Positions 58,102 to 64,000 of a stretch of DNA of 64,000 nucleotides are shown here, one piece after another; position 1 is the stretch's first letter; each line of letters opens with the position of its first letter. Source of the DNA: Acinetobacter lwoffii (GTDB lineage Bacteria; Pseudomonadota; Gammaproteobacteria; Pseudomonadales; Moraxellaceae); contig NZ_CP077369.1 in assembly GCF_019048525.1 (NCBI RefSeq), positions 3,162,001 through 3,226,000 on the forward strand, given 5' to 3'. The notes under the pieces were generated by a model. It worked only from the letters and a program-made list of their open reading frames with translations. It had not been told where the DNA came from and did no database searches. The translations under genes were made by a program, and so were the position numbers.

Positions 58102-59706
58102 ATGAGCAATACTAATTACACTACTGAAGTGGCAATTCTCGGCGCCGGCCCTGTCGGCTTAACCATTGCCAACTATCTGAGCAAGCAAGGCGTAGCTGTC
58201 ACGATTGTCGAGCAACTGGATAGTTTGATTGATTATCCACGTGCGATTGGAATCGATGATGAATCCTTGCGTACCATTCAATCTTTGGGTTTAGTCGATC
58301 AAGTCTTACCGCATACCACCCCGAATCATGCGATGCGCTTCTTAACGCCTAAAGGTCGCTGTTTTGCTGATATTCAACCTTTAACACGTGAGTTTGGTTT
58401 CTCGCGCCGTAATGCCTTTATTCAGCCACAAGTCGATAACGTTCTGCTGCAAGGCTTAAAGCAATATAAAAACACCCAAGTGCTGTTTTCTCGTCAATTG
58501 ACCCAGTTTAGTCAAGATGCTGACGGCGTAACACTTAACCTGCAAAATAAAGAGGGCGATGCAGAAACCATCCGCGCTCAATACCTGATTGCTTGTGATG
58601 GCGGTAATTCTTATGTGCGCCGCAACCTGGGCATTGCCTTTGAAGGTGAAACCGCACCGAATCAATGGATCGTGATCGACCTTGAGAATGACCCGCTGGC
58701 TACACCGCATATTTACTTATGTTGTGATCCTGTACGTCCTTATGTATCAGCCGCATTGCCACATGGTATTCGCCGGTTTGAATTTATGGTTATGCCGGGT
58801 GAAACGCAGGAAGAACTGAGCAAACCGGAAAATATTGCCAAACTTCTGTCCAAGGTGTTACCAAGCACGGATGGTATTGAAGTGATCCGTCAGCGTGTCT
58901 ATACTCATAATGCCCGTATTGCGGACAAGTTCCGTGTCGACCGTATTTTGCTTGCCGGTGATGCTGCGCACATTATGCCGGTATGGCAAGGTCAGGGCTA
59001 TAACAGCGGTATGCGTGATGCCTTTAACTTGGCCTGGAAAATGGCGCTGGTTGTTCAAGGCAAAGCTGGCCCAGCACTTTTAGATTCGTATCAGATCGAA
59101 CGTAAAGACCATGCCAAGGCGATGATTGACCTGTCGGTGATGGCAGGTCACGTACTGGCACCACCGAAAAAATGGCAAGGATTTGTTCGTGACAGCAATG
59201 CCTATGCCCTGAACTATATCAAGCCGATCAAACAATATCTGCTGGAAATGCGCTTTAAACCGATGCCGAAATATCATGACGGCGCACTTTTGAGTAACGG
59301 AGCCAAGAACTCTCCGGTCGGTAAGATGTTTATCCAGCCTCAGGTTCAGCTGGCTTCGGGTGAAACCGTATTACTGGATGAAGTGATCGGCAATGATTTT
59401 GTGATTATTGCTTGGGGTGTCGATCCGAAATGGGGTCTGAGCCCAGATACGTTGCAACAGTGGAAAATGCTCGGCGTGAAATTTATTCAGGTAATTCCGG
59501 CGGTGCAATTGCAAAATAGCCAACGCAAAGAGTATCAGGATGTCATCACCATTGGTGATATCGGCACAGATATCCGCTCCTGGTTTGGTAACACGTCTGA
59601 ATCCGTCGTGATCTTACGTCCTGACCGTTTCGTGGCTGCGCTGGCCATTCCTCAATCGATGGAAAGCACCAGCCAGCAACTGTTTAAAAAGCTTTATCTG
59701 AAATAA
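58102..59706 (+). CDS. FAD-dependent aromatic-ring monooxygenase (MhpA-like)
   Basis: A 534-residue group A flavoprotein. The dinucleotide-binding [17 protein letters not shown] (about 12-28), the DG motif [14 protein letters not shown] near 167 and the GD motif [19 protein letters not shown] near 280 are intact. Length and layout match 3-(3-hydroxyphenyl)propionate hydroxylase MhpA and relatives. No ring-cleavage genes are nearby, so the substrate is unknown. It ends with a UUCG-loop terminator and converges on the GST gene. Confidence 0.85.
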   Translation: MSNTNYTTEVAILGAGPVGLTIANYLSKQGVAVTIVEQLDSLIDYPRAIGIDDESLRTIQSLGLVDQVLPHTTPNHAMRFLTPKGRCFADIQPLTREFGFSRRNAFIQPQVDNVLLQGLKQYKNTQVLFSRQLTQFSQDADGVTLNLQNKEGDAETIRAQYLIACDGGNSYVRRNLGIAFEGETAPNQWIVIDLENDPLATPHIYLCCDPVRPYVSAALPHGIRRFEFMVMPGETQEELSKPENIAKLLSKVLPSTDGIEVIRQRVYTHNARIADKFRVDRILLAGDAAHIMPVWQGQGYNSGMRDAFNLAWKMALVVQGKAGPALLDSYQIERKDHAKAMIDLSVMAGHVLAPPKKWQGFVRDSNAYALNYIKPIKQYLLEMRFKPMPKYHDGALLSNGAKNSPVGKMFIQPQVQLASGETVLLDEVIGNDFVIIAWGVDPKWGLSPDTLQQWKMLGVKFIQVIPAVQLQNSQRKEYQDVITIGDIGTDIRSWFGNTSESVVILRPDRFVAALAIPQSMESTSQQLFKKLYLK

Positions 59707-59723
59707 TATTAGAGTCACTTTTC

Positions 59724-59748
59724 ACCACGCTTCGGCGTGGTTTTTTTT
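59724..59748 (+). terminator. Terminator of the monooxygenase gene
   Basis: ACCACGC and GCGTGGT pair across a TTCG tetraloop and are followed by eight Ts. Confidence 0.9.
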
Positions 59749-59788
59749 ATTATTTTTATATATTCCGGACAATATATAGACTGGGGAA

Positions 59789-60406
59789 TTAGACTCGGTA
59801 TTCCTGAAACCAGGGAATATCTTTCAGGGAATCACGACGAGCCATCTGCTGCAAAAAAGGTTTGAACTCGTCAAATGGCGGTAAAATTTTCGCAGAGATT
59901 GCAAAGATCAAACAGTAAGCCACATAGAGATCCGCCGCCGAGACTTTTTCACCCAACAGATAAGGATTGGCCTGCCCGATGCCCTGTTTCAGAAAATCAA
60001 ATACGGCTACTTCATTCCCAAAACTTAAACTTCTCCGGTTCTTTTCAATATTTTCTGGCGACACCTGTAAATTTTTTATATCGATATATTCGGTAAAGGG
60101 TCCATGACAGAAAAACATCCATTTCAAATACGCCCCACGCTTCGGATCATCCAAAGCAGGCGCTAAGCCTTTGTCACGATATTTATCTGCCAGATAGATA
60201 AAAATGGCGGCCATTTCTGAAATAATGACGCCTTGATCCACCAGACAGGGAACTTTTCCCATCGGATTGATCCGTGTATACGCCTGCTGATGCATATGCT
60301 CATAGGCAACTTCCACCTGCTCAATCTGATCTTCAATCTGCAATTCTTTCAGCAAAGGCAACAAGGTCAAGCCACGTGATTGTGGGTTGTTATAGAGCTT
60401 CATCAT
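59789..60406 (-). CDS. Glutathione S-transferase
   Basis: A 205-residue GST. The N-terminal thioredoxin-like domain (MKLYNNPQSRGLTLLPLLKE, then NPMGKVPCLVDQGVIISEM with the glutathione-binding cis-Pro) is followed by the helical domain with LLGEKVSAADLYVAYCL. A Ser in NNPQSRG may activate the thiol. The partner substrate is unknown; it converges with an aromatic monooxygenase. Confidence 0.88.
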   Translation of the reverse strand: MMKLYNNPQSRGLTLLPLLKELQIEDQIEQVEVAYEHMHQQAYTRINPMGKVPCLVDQGVIISEMAAIFIYLADKYRDKGLAPALDDPKRGAYLKWMFFCHGPFTEYIDIKNLQVSPENIEKNRRSLSFGNEVAVFDFLKQGIGQANPYLLGEKVSAADLYVAYCLIFAISAKILPPFDEFKPFLQQMARRDSLKDIPWFQEYRV

Positions 60407-60534
60407 CCTGCTTCAACCGGTTTTTATTGTTAGAGGTTCAGTATAAAGTGATTTGCAGTCCCGATTTAAAAGAATGTGCTACAGATCATTTCTGTCGCAC
60501 GGCTTTTTAGATGGGCAGATTGAAGGTTTAAATA

Positions 60535-61427
60535 TTAAAAAAGATCCACACAAAACTTTTCTTTTAATACTTTCAAAATCAGATCAATCACCACATGTTT
60601 TTGATCCTTGCGATAATTGGCATAGAGCCCAATCATCGGCAACGGTTCCAGCGTCTTTTTCACCACAATATTATCGCCGAGCAATGGAATCACATAGGCC
60701 GGCACCAGACTCCAGCCCACCCCATCCCTACCAAATTGACATTGAGCAGGATATTGGTGGAATACTGCACCACATTCACTTTTAATTTAGACTGTTTAAA
60801 AAAATCCCGAATCAGCTTATGCAGTTGCGGTGAGGACTGCTCATCACTAATTACAAAGTCCTGATTTTCAAAACTCTTGATACTGACATAGGGCAAGGCC
60901 GCAGCCGGGGAATCTTTGGGCACAATCAAGGTTAAAGGCTCATCAAAAATGCGGATCGAATCAAACTCACTTAACTGCCCCGGATAACGGGTAAAGGCAA
61001 TGTCGATCTGTCCATTTCTTAAGGCACTAAACTGCTCTGCATCGGTCAGACTATGAAACTGTGCTTTCAGTTCAGGAAAATGCGCGCGGATATTCGGCAT
61101 GATATAAGGAAAGACTTTCATTTCCGCGACCGGCACGAATCCGATATTCAGCTGATCCTGCTGTGCATTCGCAATCTGTCTGGCAGACTGAATGGCGCGC
61201 TCTGCATGCTCAAGACTCAGCAAAGCTTCTTTTAAAAACGCCTGTCCAGCTTCAGTGAGCCCGACCTTACGGTTATTCCGCTCCAGCAACTGTACGCCAA
61301 CCTCACGTTCCAAATCCTTGATTTGTTGGCTCAGTGATGGCTGTACTGTATTTAATTTTTCCGCGGCACGGGTAAAGTTCAGTTCCTGCGCCACTGTAAC
61401 GAAATAACGTAAATGTCTTAATTCCAT
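60535..61427 (-). pseudogene. LysR-family regulator, frameshifted near its end
   Basis: A LysR regulator with an N-terminal winged HTH (MELRHLRYFVTVAQELNFTR) and an effector domain. The frame runs into GMGWAGVWCRPM and stops at 60690. The -1 shifted frame from about 60720 restores the expected end: GWSLVPAYVIPLLGDN ... to 60535. One missing G in a GGGG run at about 60721-60724 explains both. It starts 1 bp after the MFS gene stop and is probably co-transcribed with it. It could be a sequencing error. Confidence 0.8.
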
Positions 61428-61428
61428 T

Positions 61429-62628
61429 TTATAACTCCAAACTTGCCGGGCGCTTATTTTGCTTTTTGGCAACATACTGACGATAAACCAATATCGTCAC
61501 AATAACGAGTACAGCACTCAAAACATAGGTAGTTTCAAAGCCCCAATAGGCAATCAATACTCCCATGGCCACGGAACCGATGGCTAAACCCAGATCAAAC
61601 AGGGTAAAGAAGGTTGAAATCGCATGTCCCATACGCTGCTTGTCGACCGACTGAATGGCCAAGGTCTGCAAACATGGGAATAGTGAACCATAACCGATGC
61701 CAATAAACACTGCCGACAACCATAATATCCATTGATTGGAAATCAGACTGACAATCACCAGACCAATGGCAAAGAAAATAAATGAAGGATAAATCACCGC
61801 ACTTGGCCCCTTGCGGTCATAAATCTTTCCGACCCAAGGTCTGACCAGCAACATGGACGCTGCAAATACAATAAAGAATACGCTGGTATAGCCCAAAAGC
61901 TGCTTGGTTTCACTAAATGCGGTAATAAAACTCATGATGCCCGAGTAGGCAAAAGCGGTTAGCAACGCCACGAAACTTACCGCCAGAACTTTGACTTCCA
62001 GAATATCCTGCAAGCTCAAACTGGTTTTCTCTGTGCTTATGGCTTCAGGTTTTGGTAACTCTGTGATTTTGAGCATCCAGCAGAAGATTAATCCCAAAGA
62101 AATAATAACGGCAAGAATTCCAAATAAGACATTAAAACTGGTGAACTGAATCACGGTCAATGCCAGCAAGGGCCCAAACACCACACCCAGATTGGTCGAC
62201 ATGACAAAATAACCCATGCCCTCACCTTTGCGCTGTTCAGGAATAAATTCATTGGCGACGGGTACTGCCACCGTGGTCAGAATACTGAACCAGATGCCAT
62301 GTAAAAAACGCACCAGCAACAGCGACCCCATGCTATCCACCAGCAAATAACTAAAGGCAAATAAGGCAAAAATCACGCCGGCACCGCGCATCGAGATTTT
62401 CTTGCCGAGCTTTTCGATGATCATGCCGGAAAATGGCCGGATCGCAATCGAAGAGGCCAAAAATAGCGTCAGCACCAGACCCGCTTCTTTTACCGAACCG
62501 CCCAGATCTTTCATGATATAAATCGGCAAGATGGTCAATAAAGCAAAATAATAAACAAACAGGAAAAAATTATTGAATAAGCACAAGATAAATGAGCGAT
62601 TCCATAACCGCTCAGCGCTAACTGACAT
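61429..62628 (-). CDS. MFS transporter
   Basis: A 399-residue major facilitator with about 12 membrane segments. MFS loop motifs are visible: RPFSGMIIEKLGKKISMRGAG (motif A after TM2), FLHGIWFSILTTVAVPVANEF and, in the second half, RPWVGKIYDRKG. The substrate is unknown; a drug or metabolite exporter is likely by its layout. The ATG at 62628 is preferred to the TTG at 62637. It lies between a TetR gene upstream and the LysR pseudogene downstream, both on the same strand. Confidence 0.85.
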   Translation of the reverse strand: MSVSAERLWNRSFILCLFNNFFLFVYYFALLTILPIYIMKDLGGSVKEAGLVLTLFLASSIAIRPFSGMIIEKLGKKISMRGAGVIFALFAFSYLLVDSMGSLLLVRFLHGIWFSILTTVAVPVANEFIPEQRKGEGMGYFVMSTNLGVVFGPLLALTVIQFTSFNVLFGILAVIISLGLIFCWMLKITELPKPEAISTEKTSLSLQDILEVKVLAVSFVALLTAFAYSGIMSFITAFSETKQLLGYTSVFFIVFAASMLLVRPWVGKIYDRKGPSAVIYPSFIFFAIGLVIVSLISNQWILWLSAVFIGIGYGSLFPCLQTLAIQSVDKQRMGHAISTFFTLFDLGLAIGSVAMGVLIAYWGFETTYVLSAVLVIVTILVYRQYVAKKQNKRPASLEL

Positions 62629-62668
62629 AATCACCAACTCTTAAAATTTGTAGGGAAATAGCACAAAC

Positions 62669-63232
62669 TCAGGCTTGAACAGTGACCGGATGCAAGGCCA
62701 ACTCGACCAGATTCTGGATATAGTGTTCATCTGGAATCCGGTTGAAAAAAATGATCTGGTAATGAATCGGGCCGTATAAGGTATCCAGCATCAAATCAAA
62801 AGGATAATCAGCGCGGATTTCTCCCCGTTCAATCGCTTGCTGAATCAGTTGATGGGTCTGTTGCCGACGTGGCAAGAGATATTGCTGAAAGAACTCACCT
62901 GCCAGTTCGCGGTGATTGGCAATCACTACCAGCAAAGCCCGACCGACCGGATGATTCAGCGCTTGAGATAAAGAACCGAGTTGTTGAATGAGATTGCTTT
63001 TCAGGCTTTTAGAGGTATCCAGCTCAAATACCGAAGCTGTATGCTGTTTGAAAGTGTCCAGCACCAGTTCCGATTTATGTTTCCACCATCGATAAATCGT
63101 GGACTTGCCAACACCGGCACGTGCCGCTACATCTTCAATCGTCAGCTGATGATATTCACATTCTGCCAGCGCATCTGCGACCGCCTGTAAAATGCACTGC
63201 TGTCGTCGGGAACTTTTTTCGTCACTGCTCAT
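62669..63232 (-). CDS. TetR-family transcriptional regulator
   Basis: A 187-residue repressor. The N-terminal HTH is clear (YHQLTIEDVAARAGVGKSTIYRWWKHKSELV). The C-terminal ligand domain ends in a TetR_C-like part (LDTLYGPIHYQIIFFNRIPD). A perfect 18-bp palindrome lies 35 bp upstream of the start, so it is probably autoregulated. The downstream MFS gene, 40 bp away on the same strand, is the probable target. Confidence 0.9.
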   Translation of the reverse strand: MSSDEKSSRRQQCILQAVADALAECEYHQLTIEDVAARAGVGKSTIYRWWKHKSELVLDTFKQHTASVFELDTSKSLKSNLIQQLGSLSQALNHPVGRALLVVIANHRELAGEFFQQYLLPRRQQTHQLIQQAIERGEIRADYPFDLMLDTLYGPIHYQIIFFNRIPDEHYIQNLVELALHPVTVQA

Positions 63233-63266
63233 ATTTTTCTACTTAACTTTTAAGATCTAAAAATCG

Positions 63267-63284
63267 AAACGATACGTATCGTTT
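63267..63284. promoter_or_regulatory. Perfect 18-bp palindrome, putative TetR operator
   Basis: AAACGATACGTATCGTTT is fully symmetric and lies upstream of the TetR gene and between it and the thioesterase. TetR regulators commonly bind such sites near their own promoter. Confidence 0.65.
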
Positions 63285-63339
63285 TATATTAAGGTAAAAA
63301 ATAACAAAGCTCCAGTGAAAAACTGAAATTGATGCAAAA

Positions 63340-63365
63340 AAAAGACCTTCATATGAAGGTCTTTT
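63340..63365 (-). terminator. Terminator of the thioesterase gene
   Basis: AAAAGACCTTC and GAAGGTCTTTT form a perfect stem around ATAT. On the minus strand it is followed by a T-run and lies just past the stop at 63383. Confidence 0.88.
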
Positions 63366-63382
63366 CTCAATCACGATTTAAC

Positions 63383-63904
63383 TTAACTCTGTGCAGTCTT
63401 TTTATAAATGCTGCATGAAGGATGATGATTTTCTTGCAAACGCGCGACTTTACGCTGTTCCGCTGCTTCAAAACGGCAACGTTTCCAGTCATTGTCCAGA
63501 TTCAAAGCTGGAATCTGTTTTGGTTTACCATTTTCATCCACCGCGACCATGGTGAAATAACAGCTATTGGTATGACGTACCGTTCTCTTTTGAATATTCT
63601 GAGCTTCTACACGAATCCCGATTTCCATCGAGGTACGGCCAACATGATTCACACTGGCCAGAAATGTAACCAATTCACCGACGTGAATTGGCTCTTTAAA
63701 ATTCACCTTGTCTACAGATAAGGTCACGACATAACTACCCGAATAGCGACTTGCACATGCATACGCCACCTGATCCAATAATTTCAGAATGGTTCCACCA
63801 TGAACATTTCCTGAAAAATTTGCCATATCTGGCGTCATGAGAACTGACATCGTTAACTCTGACTGGTCATCCGACACTGCTGCAATTTGATCTAAAGGGG
63901 CCAT
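63383..63904 (-). CDS. Acyl-CoA thioesterase (hotdog fold, YciA-like)
   Basis: A 173-residue hotdog-fold thioesterase. The catalytic region GNVHGGTILKLLDQVAYACA near residue 32, with its conserved Asp, and the strands VTLSVDKVNFKEPIHVGELV and GRTSMEIGIRVEAQ are typical of the YciA/BACH group that hydrolyses medium- and long-chain acyl-CoA. It is a lone gene. Confidence 0.9.
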   Translation of the reverse strand: MAPLDQIAAVSDDQSELTMSVLMTPDMANFSGNVHGGTILKLLDQVAYACASRYSGSYVVTLSVDKVNFKEPIHVGELVTFLASVNHVGRTSMEIGIRVEAQNIQKRTVRHTNSCYFTMVAVDENGKPKQIPALNLDNDWKRCRFEAAEQRKVARLQENHHPSCSIYKKTAQS

Positions 63905-63963
63905 CGTTTTCTTTGAACTCTTTGAATGACAAGGTTATCGTTTATTATTATAGCGTTTTTAGC

Positions 63964-64000
63964 ATGAATAAAATGTTCAATTCGGCAAATGAAGCATCAC
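63964..64000 (+). CDS. Possible start of a gene running off the window
   Basis: An ATG at 63964 opens the frame MNKMFNSANEAS to the window end. There is no clear ribosome binding site, and another ATG lies at 63973. It is listed only because no stop interrupts it. Confidence 0.25.
   Translation, partial: MNKMFNSANEAS

Overview
The window is a chromosomal segment of a gammaproteobacterium, almost certainly Acinetobacter. It is AT-rich with dense housekeeping genes. It carries an AdeIJK-type efflux operon directly behind a PAP2 phosphatase, the bamD / rluD-pgeF divergon, a lolB-ispE-tRNA-Gln-prs-rplY-pth block, and several small proteins of kinds usually seen in Acinetobacter. This assignment rests on protein recognition by eye, not on a database search. 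No plasmid, prophage, CRISPR array or integrative element is visible. The only mobile DNA is two complete insertion sequences.

Layout. 1-7.7 kb: start of a RatA-like gene, smpB, a flavodoxin-fold oxidoreductase, pgeF-rluD opposite bamD, dnaG, hemA. 7.7-14 kb: a TPR protein, lolB and ispE, four tandem tRNA-Gln(UUG) genes, then prs, rplY, pth and panD. 14-22.6 kb: a GDYXXLXY/DUF2157 membrane pair, a LysE exporter, a DUF1289 protein, trhO, an IS4-family element sitting inside the trhO terminator, a DedA protein and small proteins. 22.6-30 kb: rpoD, a DUF493 protein and lipB, an SCP2-like gene coupled to an iron-type alcohol dehydrogenase, and a PuuP-like permease. 30-37.7 kb: an IS3-family element, trmL, a 58-bp tandem repeat array, cysG, serS, a DUF3298 lipoprotein, lolA, and rpmA/rplU. 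38-48 kb: ispB, a COG4389 membrane protein, PAP2 and adeI-adeJ-adeK. 48-64 kb: two YbjQ paralogues, a DUF1345 protein with a hairpin-rich leader, several uncharacterised proteins, a GNAT gene broken by an amber codon, a diguanylate cyclase, an FKBP, MgtC, YaeQ, a CobW GTPase, an aromatic-ring monooxygenase, a GST, a TetR/MFS/LysR group with a frameshifted LysR gene, and an acyl-CoA thioesterase.

How the genes work together. Many serve envelope biogenesis (bamD, lolA, lolB, ispB, DedA, PAP2) and translation (smpB, rluD, prs, rplY, pth, trmL, serS, rpmA, rplU, tRNA-Gln, trhO). The accessory part is mild: efflux, amine uptake, alcohol/aldehyde and aromatic oxidation, and c-di-GMP signalling.

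Nothing here is a complete undescribed system. The strongest unexplained signals are the 58-bp repeat array between cysG and trmL, the run of hairpins before the DUF1345 gene, a nested 57-nt stem-loop between convergent genes, two perfect 18-bp operator-like palindromes, and two genes broken by single-base lesions.
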